Of a stretch of 64,000 nucleotides of DNA, positions 50,799 to 58,645 are shown piece after piece. The notes beneath the pieces are model-generated. The model made no database searches. It saw only the letters and a program-made list of their open reading frames with translations, and had not been told where the DNA came from. The stretch's first letter is position 1; each line of letters starts with the position of its first letter. The translations under genes were made by a program, and so were the position numbers. This DNA is from Hymenobacter jejuensis (GTDB taxonomy: Bacteria > Bacteroidota > Bacteroidia > Cytophagales > Hymenobacteraceae), in the NCBI RefSeq assembly GCF_006337165.1, contig NZ_CP040896.1, forward strand, positions 2,046,001 through 2,110,000. Direction: 5' to 3'.

Positions 50799-51410
50799 AT
50801 GCAACCAAATTTAAAGTCAACGCTACTGGACGAGGTTCAGCAGCTATTTCATCGGCATGGTGTGCGTGCGCTCTCCGAAGACCAGATCATCACTTCATTG
50901 AGCATCTCGCCGGCCACGTTCTACGAGATGTTTCAGGACAAAAACGACCTCGTAGACCAAGCGGCCCGGCACGATCTGGAGCGGCAGAAGCGGGAGCATG
51001 CGGCCATGTTTGCCAAGGCGGGCAGTCCCGTCGAGCGCATTTTGCTACTGCTGCAACACGGCATCAAAGAGCTACGGAACATTCCCGGCACCTTGTATTC
51101 CGAAATCCAGCAAGATCACCCCCAGACGTGGGCGATGATGCTGGACCATTTGGCCACGTATTCGTATCCGCAGATTCATAACCTGTTGAATGACGGGATC
51201 TTGCAGAAGCAATTTCGCAGCGACATCAACATCGAGCTGGTCACCAAAATCATTCTGGAGCAAGTAAATCTGCTGCTCAACGCCGATATATTTCCGCCCT
51301 CGCGCTACAATTTATCGGAGGTATTTCGCAGCATCTACCTCTATTACATTCGCGGCATCTGCACCGATGAAGGCTTTAAGCTCGTGGCTGCGCACTTCTC
51401 CAAGGCGTAA
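50799..51410 (+). CDS. TetR/AcrR-family transcriptional regulator
   Basis: 203 aa from ATG 50799. The N-terminal helix-turn-helix (LLDEVQQLFHRHGVRALSED and SISPATFYEMFQDKNDLVDQ) is typical of TetR, and the rest is the helical ligand/dimer domain. Its location behind the crtD-cruF pair makes carotenoid control possible but unproven. The TAA leads into GTAATTACTTGAAC, which matches the left arm of the palindrome family. A terminator follows. Confidence 0.82.
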   Translation: MQPNLKSTLLDEVQQLFHRHGVRALSEDQIITSLSISPATFYEMFQDKNDLVDQAARHDLERQKREHAAMFAKAGSPVERILLLLQHGIKELRNIPGTLYSEIQQDHPQTWAMMLDHLATYSYPQIHNLLNDGILQKQFRSDINIELVTKIILEQVNLLLNADIFPPSRYNLSEVFRSIYLYYIRGICTDEGFKLVAAHFSKA

Positions 51411-51431
51411 TTACTTGAACTTCGTGACCAA

Positions 51432-51467
51432 AAATGGCCGCTGCAACTTAGGTTACAGCGGCCATTT
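51432..51467. terminator. Bidirectional terminator
   Basis: Stem AAATGGCCGCTG / CAGCGGCCATTT, between convergent stops at 51410 and 51488. Confidence 0.8.
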
Positions 51468-51487
51468 GGCTTTTGGGCAAGGCCGGT

Positions 51488-51730
51488 TTAGTTGAGCGAA
51501 ACGCGCACCTTTTTGGTGAACTCGCGCATGGCATCCTTAAACTCGGAGCCATTGTCCTGCATGTGGTTCAGGATGAAGATGGCGGCAAACACGTGCGTGA
51601 GCTTTTCGCCTTCGTCTTCGCCTTCTACTTCAAAAGAGGGTTCGCGCTCCTCGAGCAGCGCTTCTTCGGCGGCTACCAGCACGGGCAGCGGTTGCGTCTC
51701 GACGAGGCGCTTGATGGCGGGCATTTTCAT
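51488..51730 (-). CDS. Small conserved acidic protein (DUF6952-like)
   Basis: 80 aa (MKMPAIKRLVETQPLPVLVA). The Glu-rich middle and the C-terminal LTHVFAAIFILNHMQDNGSE segment resemble a small Bacteroidota family I recall as DUF6952, often found beside a thioredoxin gene, as here. Function unknown. The start codon is 12 bp from the thioredoxin stop, so the two are probably co-transcribed. Confidence 0.6.
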   Translation of the reverse strand: MKMPAIKRLVETQPLPVLVAAEEALLEEREPSFEVEGEDEGEKLTHVFAAIFILNHMQDNGSEFKDAMREFTKKVRVSLN

Positions 51731-51756
51731 AACCTCTTGATTTAGTTGAGGTTAGA
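51728..51756. repeat. AT-rich palindrome at a gene junction, diverged
   Basis: CATAACCTC-TTGATTTAGTT-GAGGTT has 6-bp outer pairing (AACCTC/GAGGTT) and a left half matching the family (CATAA..TTGATT). It spans the thioredoxin stop and the start of the next gene. Confidence 0.35.
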
Positions 51757-52059
51757 AATAAGGCTTACAACGGCCTCTTCCTTGCTGGCCGAAACGGTTT
51801 CTACCAGCTCGCCTTGTTTGAAGATGGCAAAGAAGGGCAGCGTCGTGACGCTGGCCAGCTTGCGGGCCTCGGGGCTCGTTTCGGCGTTCACGTCGAGGAA
51901 GGCGATGTTCTGAAACTGCTCGGTTTCGGAGAGACGCTTGAATTTGGGCGAGAATAGGCGGCAGTTGCCGCACCAATCGGCGTAGTATTTCACAACTACT
52001 TTCTCGTTGTCGGCGAGAAGCTGGCGGAAGTCTGCGTCGGTTGCTTTTGTAACAGGCAT
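51742..52059 (-). CDS. Thioredoxin family protein
   Basis: 105 aa from ATG 52059. The active site is YYADWCGNCRLFSPKF (C-G-N-C), with the cis-Pro loop TTLPFFAIFKQGE. This is a stand-alone thioredoxin with both cysteines, of the type often named thioredoxin-like YtpP in Bacteroidota. It reduces cytosolic disulfides. First gene of a minus-strand pair with the small acidic protein. Confidence 0.9.
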   Translation of the reverse strand: MPVTKATDADFRQLLADNEKVVVKYYADWCGNCRLFSPKFKRLSETEQFQNIAFLDVNAETSPEARKLASVTTLPFFAIFKQGELVETVSASKEEAVVSLISNLN

Positions 52060-52328
52060 AAAACTTTGAAAACGTGAAGAAGCTGGTAAAAGGGCAGGCA
52101 GATGAGAATAGTTCTTACCTGGCGACAAAGCTAAAGCCTTTTCGGGTGAAAAAGGTTGTGAAAAATACCAAGTAAGCTGTGCGTCCAACTTCCCCTGCGG
52201 CCTCACGTTTGTAGCAACTACCGGTTCCGGGCGGCTTTTCTACAGGGCAGATGAGGGCGTTGCGACCTCGCCGTCAGTGCTGTAAATAAGCTGTGTGCCT
52301 GGGTTAACTGGCTCTATAAATTGCTCAT

Positions 52329-52925
52329 ATGCAGAATATTATCTTTTTTGGCGACAGCCTTACGGCCGGATATGGCTTGCCTGCCAGCGCGGCTTTCCCA
52401 ACGTTGCTCCAGCAGCGCATCGACTCCCTAGAGCTTCCGTACAAAGCCATCAACTACGGCGTGAGTGGAGAAACCACAGCCGGCGGCCGGCAGCGCATTG
52501 CCAGTGTGTTGCAGCGCCAGCCCGTCGATGTGTTTGTACTGGAGCTGGGTGCCAACGACGGCTTGCGGGGCATCCCAGTCCGCGAAACCATCCAAAATCT
52601 GCAGGCCATCCTCGATCAGGTGCAGCTAAAATATCCGGCCGCGCAGATTGTGCTGGTTGGGTTGGAGTTCCCGTTCGACCTCAGCGCTTTCGGCAGCCAT
52701 CAATATGGCCGGTATGCTGCCGAATTCAAGGCGCTTTTTCGCACGCTCGCCGAAAAGAATCAAGTGGCGTTTGTGCCTTTTCTGCTGCAAAGCGTACTCG
52801 GCCGCCGCGACCTAAACCTTCCCGACGGCGTGCATCCCAACGCCGAAGGCTATAAGATCGTGGCCAACAACGTGTGGGCGGTGCTGGAGCCTCTCTTACA
52901 AGCCAGTAGCTCGTTTTCTGGGTAG
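52329..52925 (+). CDS. GDSL/SGNH-family arylesterase (TesA-like)
   Basis: 198 aa. SGNH blocks: block I FFGDSLTAGYG (nucleophile Ser), block II near NYGVSGETTAGG, block III LELGANDGLRG and block V PDGVHPNAEGYKIV (catalytic Asp/His). It resembles TesA-type acyl-CoA thioesterase I/arylesterases but has no signal peptide, unlike E. coli TesA, so a cytosolic form is likely. It is convergent with the hybrid histidine kinase. Confidence 0.9.
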   Translation: MQNIIFFGDSLTAGYGLPASAAFPTLLQQRIDSLELPYKAINYGVSGETTAGGRQRIASVLQRQPVDVFVLELGANDGLRGIPVRETIQNLQAILDQVQLKYPAAQIVLVGLEFPFDLSAFGSHQYGRYAAEFKALFRTLAEKNQVAFVPFLLQSVLGRRDLNLPDGVHPNAEGYKIVANNVWAVLEPLLQASSSFSG

Positions 52926-52992
52926 CAAAGCCAAAGGTGCCGCATGCGCATAGCCCTCAAGCGCTTTTCTATCACTTGGGGATATGTGCTTC

Positions 52993-55845
52993 TTAATGAA
53001 TGGATTGCGAATCCTGCTCGGTTACCTCGTGCGGCAAGGCCTGTAACACTTGCTCGATGTGCGCAATGAGGCTTAGCACGATAGCGCGCAACTGTTCGGC
53101 TTCGGCCGGGTTAGGGTTACTGGCCTGCCGCAAGCGCTCTAGCTGCTGAAGCGGCTCTTCCGCGCCGGCTATTCCCAACGACAGCAGGTTGGGCTTGATG
53201 TGATGCAGCAGCTCCGCCGCTTTGGGCCACAAGCCGGCTTCTGCTGCCACGCGCAATTCTTCGAGGCTCACCGGAATATTGGTGAGAAACGAGCGGATAA
53301 TCTTGGCCACAAACGCCTCCCGCCCGCGCGACAACTCGCGCAAATGCGTTAGGTCGTATAGCGGGGCGGGCGGCGGGGTATTTAGTAGGGCCTCTAGCTT
53401 TTGGAACAGGTCTTCTTCCTCGAAAGGTTTGGCCAGGCAATCGTTCATGCCGGCCGCTAGATATTGCTCATTATCAGACCGAAAGGCATTGGCGGTAAGA
53501 GCCAGAATGGGCGTGGCGGCCCGGCGCGGGTCGGGGTGGCGGCGTAGGTGGGCCGTGGTTTCCAACCCATTCATGCCGGGCATCTGAATGTCCATGAGCA
53601 CCACGTCGTAGGTATAATGCTTGAACAACGCCACGGCCAAGTTGCCATCGGCCGCCTCGTCTACCTGAACGCCCCAGTCTTCCAGAAATAAGCGGGCCAC
53701 ATCGCGGTTAATTTCGTTGTCTTCCACCAGCAACACGCGCTTGCCCGCCAACCGAGTGGTATCGGTGTTTTTCGGGCGTTCTACGGGCACCGACAGCGGT
53801 GCGCGCGGCAGGCTAAGTGTAAACGCAAACGTGCTGCCCTTGCCTAGTTCGCTTTCCAGATGCAGCGTGCCGCCCATTTGGGCCACCAGCGCCCGGCTGA
53901 TGCTCAGTCCTAGGCCCGTGCCGCCGTAGTTGCGGGTGGTATCGGTGTAGGCTTGGGTGAAATCTTCGAAAATGTGAGCTTTTTTGTCTTCCGGGATGCC
54001 GATGCCGGTATCGGCCACGCTAAACTGTACGGTCAGCTGCGAATCGGTCTCGGCCAGCAACAGTCCTTTCACGGTGATGCTGCCCTGTTTCGTGAACTTG
54101 ACTGCGTTCGCGACCAAGTTTATAAGTATCTGATTGATACGGTATTGGTCGCCGACCACCCACGGCAGCGGGCAGCTTAGGCGTAGTGGCGTTGCGTAGA
54201 AGGCCAAGCCTTTTTCGGCAGCTTGTAGCGCCAGCGGCTGCACGGCTTGTCCCATCGAATCGCAGAGGTTGAAGGCCGTTTGATCCAATTCCAGCTTGCC
54301 CGACGTGATCTTGGCCATGTCGAGCACATCGTTGAGCACGGCCAGCAAGTGCTGCCCCGACGAGCGAATAACGTTTAGCTGCTGTTGCTGTATTGGGCTT
54401 AACTGACTCTTGGCTAGCAAGTTGGCATAGCCCAAAATGCCGTTCATAGGCGTCCGGATTTCGTGGCTCATGTTGGCCAGAAAGTTTTCGCGGGCGCGGG
54501 CGGTGGCTTCGGCTTCGTAGCGGGCGCGCTTCATTTCTTTCTCGGCCAAAATGCGCTCCGTGATGTCGTGGGCGTGGGAAAGGACGTACGGCGCGTGATT
54601 GGTTTCCTGAACGAGGTAGTTGCGATAGTGCACGTACCGAAGTTCAGTGCTGCCATCGGGCAGGATGCGCTGGAGTCCGGTAACCTCTTGGTTAGTAATG
54701 ATTTGCTGTAGATATTCCGCGAAGCCGTCTTGGTCTTCTGCGGGCATGGTGGCCGCCAAGCTACGCCCGACAATTGCCTCGGCCGGCCGGTTGAGCAACG
54801 TAGCCAACGCCGGATTGACGGAGAGCACGTTGCCGTTGAGATCGTGCGTACAGATCAGGGCCTGCGCGTAGTGCATCAGGTCGCGGTACTGCTTTTCGCT
54901 GCGTTGCAGGGTTTCCTGAATCCGCTTCAGAGCGGTGATATTCGTGCTCACCGCCAACACTTCCACCGACCCGTCCGGGCGCTCGATGGGACGTCTAACG
55001 GTTTGAAAATAAAGCACTTCGCCCGAGGGCAGCGTGAACGGATCTTCCGATACAATTTCTTCGCGCGTGTCGCGTACGTACGACTCGGCCGCGGCATAAA
55101 TCTGTCGTTCCTGCGCCTGTATCGATGCTTGCGGGTAGCTCTGGTCGTAATCCTCCAGCCGCTCGCCCAGTGCGCGCAGCTGCTTCATGCCGCGGTTCTG
55201 GAAGGTGAAGCGGCCCGTGGCGTCCCGCACGTAGATCATGCTGGGATTGGTATCCAGTACCTGATTTGCAAACTCTTGCTGTTCAAGTAGTTGCAGCTCG
55301 CTTTGACGGAGCTTTTCTTCGGCTAAATAGCGCTCTGTTACGTCGAGGCCGTAGCCCAGCATCATCCGGAGCGAGCCATCGGCGTGAAGGATTACCTTGA
55401 AGTTGCGCTGGTGGTAGCGGGCGCCATCCTCGGAAGGGGTTTCTTCAATCCAGGAAATAGACTGCTGATTGCCCAGAGCCTGCGTAAATTTTGCCTGTCG
55501 CTGCTCGGCGTATGCAAGTGGGTGTCCGTACTGTGTGCAGTAGTCGGTGAGGGTGTGGCCGAGTAACCATTGCCGGGCAGCCGGGTCGGCTACGGCGTGC
55601 GGATTGGCGTAGAGGTAGCGCTGCGCCTCGTCGAGAACGACTATCTCGACGGGCAGTTCGGCCAGAATAGTTTCGTAGAAGCTGCGCTGCTCCGCCAGCT
55701 GGGCATCGGTGCCAGCCGACGCGCTTGTCTGTGCTGCCGGGGCTTGTGCCAGCGCCGATTCCAGCTGTTGAATGCGGTTCTCAGCCTGAATTAAAGCGGC
55801 AAGAAGGTCCTCCTTAGAGGCCGAAAGAGAGAGGGAAGCGGACAT
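52993..55845 (-). CDS. Hybrid sensor histidine kinase with PAS domains, REC and Hpt
   Basis: 950 aa from ATG 55845. An N-terminal coiled coil is followed by three to four PAS domains (the last with PAC-like IERPDGSVEVLAVSTNI and YRNYLVQETNHAPY). Then come HisKA (NFLANMSHEIRTPMNGILGY), HATPase (LVANAVKFTKQGSITV, GTGLGLSISRALVAQM), REC (VLLVEDNEINRDVARLFLED, VVLMDIQMPGMNGLE) and a C-terminal Hpt with LLHHIKPNLLSLG. There is no transmembrane segment. A complete phosphorelay in one chain, needing a separate DNA-binding regulator. Input unknown; no partner gene nearby. Confidence 0.92.
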   Translation of the reverse strand: MSASLSLSASKEDLLAALIQAENRIQQLESALAQAPAAQTSASAGTDAQLAEQRSFYETILAELPVEIVVLDEAQRYLYANPHAVADPAARQWLLGHTLTDYCTQYGHPLAYAEQRQAKFTQALGNQQSISWIEETPSEDGARYHQRNFKVILHADGSLRMMLGYGLDVTERYLAEEKLRQSELQLLEQQEFANQVLDTNPSMIYVRDATGRFTFQNRGMKQLRALGERLEDYDQSYPQASIQAQERQIYAAAESYVRDTREEIVSEDPFTLPSGEVLYFQTVRRPIERPDGSVEVLAVSTNITALKRIQETLQRSEKQYRDLMHYAQALICTHDLNGNVLSVNPALATLLNRPAEAIVGRSLAATMPAEDQDGFAEYLQQIITNQEVTGLQRILPDGSTELRYVHYRNYLVQETNHAPYVLSHAHDITERILAEKEMKRARYEAEATARARENFLANMSHEIRTPMNGILGYANLLAKSQLSPIQQQQLNVIRSSGQHLLAVLNDVLDMAKITSGKLELDQTAFNLCDSMGQAVQPLALQAAEKGLAFYATPLRLSCPLPWVVGDQYRINQILINLVANAVKFTKQGSITVKGLLLAETDSQLTVQFSVADTGIGIPEDKKAHIFEDFTQAYTDTTRNYGGTGLGLSISRALVAQMGGTLHLESELGKGSTFAFTLSLPRAPLSVPVERPKNTDTTRLAGKRVLLVEDNEINRDVARLFLEDWGVQVDEAADGNLAVALFKHYTYDVVLMDIQMPGMNGLETTAHLRRHPDPRRAATPILALTANAFRSDNEQYLAAGMNDCLAKPFEEEDLFQKLEALLNTPPPAPLYDLTHLRELSRGREAFVAKIIRSFLTNIPVSLEELRVAAEAGLWPKAAELLHHIKPNLLSLGIAGAEEPLQQLERLRQASNPNPAEAEQLRAIVLSLIAHIEQVLQALPHEVTEQDSQSIH

Positions 55846-56041
55846 AAAATAAAGGCAAGCGGATACGTAAGATAGTTTGGCCACCGCTATGTGCTGCTGT
55901 CGGTCTGTCTGAACACCGCCAAATTCTGTGCGAACGGTGCGCGATTGTGGCCGAACGAAACGAGGCTGCCGCTTAACTCGCTGAGTCGATACGAAGCCCA
56001 GGTCAAGAAGGGTGCTTTTGCATTCGTTTTGCTCAAAAGCA

Positions 56042-56083
56042 CACAAGCCGGAAACCTGCTGTGTAGCTAGTTTCCGGCTTGTG
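56042..56083. terminator. GC-rich hairpin upstream of the hybrid kinase
   Basis: Perfect 14-bp stem CACAAGCCGGAAAC / GTTTCCGGCTTGTG with a 14-nt loop, immediately next to the large AT-rich palindrome at 56093. It may terminate the phosphorylase-like transcript. Confidence 0.55.
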
Positions 56084-56092
56084 AAATTAAAA

Positions 56093-56147
56093 CTCGGCTT
56101 TATTACATAAATACTTTATTGTCAAGTATTTATGTAATAAAGCCGAG
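56093..56147. repeat. Longest AT-rich palindrome (ATTRTCA family), copy 10
   Basis: Perfect 24-bp arms (left begins CTCGGCTTTATTACATAAAT) around TATTGTC; ATTGTCA spans 56118-56124. It starts about 10 nt after the stop of the minus-strand alpha-glucan phosphorylase-like gene. Confidence 0.8.
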
Positions 56148-56156
56148 CGCTATTAT

Positions 56157-57806
56157 TTAAGCGTTGTACATTCTTTCGTAGTATTCCGTCGCCATGCGGT
56201 GCGACTCGAATTCGGGCTCGACTTCGAGCATGCCGGTTTTGGCAATTTCCAGGAAATCCTGGGGCTGGCTGTAGTAAAGTGGCAGAATTTCCTGCTCTAG
56301 CACGTCGAGTACACCGGTGGCTTCGATGTCATCTTTCACTGGTTCGGGCTCGTTCACGTTGGCTAATGGGATCAGAAAGCCGTTTTCACCGTGGCGCACA
56401 AACTCCGGTACCCAACCATCGGCGATGCTCAGGCTGACGCAGCCGTTCATGGCGGCCGTCATGCCACTGGTGCCGGACGCTTCGCGCGGGAAGCGTGGCG
56501 TGTTCAGCCAGATGTCCGCCCCCTTCTTCATGGCCGCCGACAACCCCAACTCGTAGCCCGTGAGCACGGCGCAGTTCTTAAACGGCTTGGTTTTGCGGAT
56601 GATGTCGTTGAAGAGAGCAATGGCGCCGTAGTCCTTGGGGTACGGTTTGCCAGCCCAGATGACCTGCACCGGCCGGTCGGCGTTGTTGATGAGTTCTTGA
56701 AAACGCTGGAAGTGTCTCAGAATCAGATCAGCGCGCTTGTAGCCAGCAAAGCGCCGCGCCCAAACTACGGTCAGCACTTCCGGATCGAACAAGTTGCCGG
56801 TCTGGTCGGCCACGATCTTGAACAGCTCCTGCTTGAGCTCGCGCTTGCGGGCTTTCAGGGCGGTGTCGTCGTTGGCGGCTAGGGCTTCGTGCAGCTTTCG
56901 GTCGCGCCAGTAAGTGCCGTTTTGCGAGTTGGTGATGGCGATGATGGGGCAAATGCCGTTGTAGTGGCCCCACATTTCGTTGGCCACTTCGCCGTGCACT
57001 TTCGATACGCCGTTGGAGATGTGCGAGAAGCGTAGCGCCGTGAGCGTGTAGTTGAGCGTGTTGTTCTCGACCTGGGCCACCCGACGGATTTCTTCTTCCG
57101 GAACAGGGCCGAAAAACGACATGTCCGTCAGGAGCTTCATCGGATGTTCTTCATTACCAGCAAGTTCGGGGGTGTGGGTCGTGAATACCAACCGCTTCTT
57201 TACTTCCTCCAGGTTCCGGCCGTGCTTGTCGTAGAGGAAGAACGCCAGCGGCAGGCCGTGGCCTTCGTTGAGGTGGTAGACATCCACCTTGCGCTCCAGC
57301 AGATCGAGCAGCTTGCCGCCGCCTACGCCCAGCAGAATGGACTGTGCCACGCGCGCTGCGGTATCCGGGTCGTAGAGGTGGTGGGAAATGGTGCGGGAGA
57401 TGTAGTCGTTTTCCGGAATGTCGGTGGTCAGGAAAAACATCGGGGCCGTGCCGAACGTGTCGGGGGCCAGGTACATCGCCTTCACCAGCACCGGCGCATC
57501 ATGGATGATGATGGGGAACGTCAGGCCGGTATCCTGCAGGAAGGAGTACGATTTGAGGCGAAAATCGGCCCGCATCGTCTGGTCTTCGTTGCGGCCCTGG
57601 TCGTAATAGCCATACGACCACAGAATGCCGATGCCCACCAGGTTCTGCTTTAGCTCGTAAGCCGACCGCATGTGCGAGCCGGCCAGAAAGCCCAGGCCGC
57701 CGGAGTAGGTCTTAAGCGCCTGATCCAGCGCAAATTCCATTGAAAAATAAGCCGCCGAGGTCTTGAATTTCTCGGCAACAGGGTACATGTTCAGGTCAAA
57801 TGCCAT
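56157..57806 (-). CDS. Alpha-glucan phosphorylase-like protein (GT35), PLP lysine apparently replaced
   Basis: 549 aa, starting AFDLNMYPVAEKFKTSAAYF, then SMEFALDQALKTYSGGLGFLAG. The short-form alpha-glucan phosphorylase pattern is clear: GIGILWSYGYYDQ, WARRFAGYKRADL and EASGTSGM near residue 445. In true phosphorylases the residue after that GTS/GxM block is the lysine that holds pyridoxal phosphate (GTGNMK in E. coli MalP). Here it is threonine (T450, codon ACG on the minus strand), followed by AAMNG. Classical phosphorolysis is therefore doubtful, and the protein may have another role in glycogen or maltodextrin metabolism. Single gene between two hairpins. Confidence 0.82.
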   Translation of the reverse strand: MAFDLNMYPVAEKFKTSAAYFSMEFALDQALKTYSGGLGFLAGSHMRSAYELKQNLVGIGILWSYGYYDQGRNEDQTMRADFRLKSYSFLQDTGLTFPIIIHDAPVLVKAMYLAPDTFGTAPMFFLTTDIPENDYISRTISHHLYDPDTAARVAQSILLGVGGGKLLDLLERKVDVYHLNEGHGLPLAFFLYDKHGRNLEEVKKRLVFTTHTPELAGNEEHPMKLLTDMSFFGPVPEEEIRRVAQVENNTLNYTLTALRFSHISNGVSKVHGEVANEMWGHYNGICPIIAITNSQNGTYWRDRKLHEALAANDDTALKARKRELKQELFKIVADQTGNLFDPEVLTVVWARRFAGYKRADLILRHFQRFQELINNADRPVQVIWAGKPYPKDYGAIALFNDIIRKTKPFKNCAVLTGYELGLSAAMKKGADIWLNTPRFPREASGTSGMTAAMNGCVSLSIADGWVPEFVRHGENGFLIPLANVNEPEPVKDDIEATGVLDVLEQEILPLYYSQPQDFLEIAKTGMLEVEPEFESHRMATEYYERMYNA

Positions 57807-57887
57807 GTAGGGGATAAAAGTCGAAGTTGAAAAATCAGGCTGTAGCAGAGTCCGCTACGGCTCGTCAATGTCCGCACATTCTGAGCG

Positions 57888-57928
57888 AAAAAAAAGCGGA
57901 GGTCAAACCTAAGGTTCAGCCTCCGCTT
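57888..57928 (-). terminator. Terminator of the PA2169/DUF2383-like gene
   Basis: On the minus strand, AAGCGGAGG / CCTCCGCTT with a loop of about 17 nt and a run of eight or more T. Confidence 0.8.
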
Positions 57929-57953
57929 CAAGGACGAGAACTGGCCTTTTTTG

Positions 57954-58400
57954 TTACGCGCCGCTCTTCATTGCTTTTAACTTGCTGTAGGTCTGCTGCG
58001 AAATCTGGTATTGGCGCTCCACAGCTTGGCGGGCCGGGCCCGTCAGATCCGAGTCGGCGAGCGCTTCCTGGTAAGCTTTCAGGGCCCATTCTTCGCCGTA
58101 GATATTGGATTCGAGCACGGCCACTTCGTCGCGGCCCGTCACGAGGGCCTTGGCACCCATCCAGCCCCGGTACAGCTTGCCTTTGGTCGTGGTGCCGGTC
58201 TGGCCGTCGCTGCCGGCACTGCGGGCAAAGCCGTTTAGCTCGTTGGCAAATTGCTGGCTTTGGTTGGCTAGTTCTTGGTAATAGGCTTTGTGCTGCGGAT
58301 CAGTGCTTTCGGTAGCCGCGTGCTTGTAGCCTTCGATGCGGTCGTTTACGAAAAGGGTAAGCTCGTTGAGCGTGTCCGCAGTTTTGGAATCAGTAGCCAT
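57954..58400 (-). CDS. PA2169-type four-helix-bundle protein (DUF2383)
   Basis: 148 aa from ATG 58400. All-helical and polar, beginning TADTLNELTLFVNDRIEGYK, with a second-half segment LYRGWMGAKALVTGRDEVAV and a final helix ARQAVERQYQISQQTYSKLK. This pattern is the ferritin-like DUF2383/PA2169 family, often stress-induced. No clear metal-binding Glu/His set is visible. Monocistronic. Confidence 0.75.
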   Translation of the reverse strand: MATDSKTADTLNELTLFVNDRIEGYKHAATESTDPQHKAYYQELANQSQQFANELNGFARSAGSDGQTGTTTKGKLYRGWMGAKALVTGRDEVAVLESNIYGEEWALKAYQEALADSDLTGPARQAVERQYQISQQTYSKLKAMKSGA

Positions 58401-58590
58401 AACAGGCAGAAAGTGAAGTGAATACAGAAATAATATTCCTGACAAACGGCCCGCGTAGGCAAAGGGTTAGGCTAAAACATAAGAGTCAGATTTACAGATA
58501 AATAGCCAAAATCTTGTAGCGTACTAAATGCGGCTGATTTGGTAATAAAATGATAAAATTGGACTGTGCAAAGGCGCAGTCGTCACCCGT

Positions 58591-58598
58591 TACTTTTG
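58591..58598 (+). promoter_or_regulatory. -7 box upstream of the 58646 lipoprotein
   Basis: TACTTTTG is an exact TAnnTTTG match 47 bp upstream of the ATG. The nearest TTG lies 29 bp upstream of it, wider than usual. Confidence 0.4.
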
Positions 58599-58645
58599 CT
58601 TGCGTACACTGAACTCCATTCCTTCCTCACCAACCAAACCAATTT

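Noticed and set aside
53466..53480. ATTATCA inside the hybrid kinase gene
   Set aside because: No palindromic arms, and it encodes normal conserved receiver-domain residues; treated as a chance heptamer.
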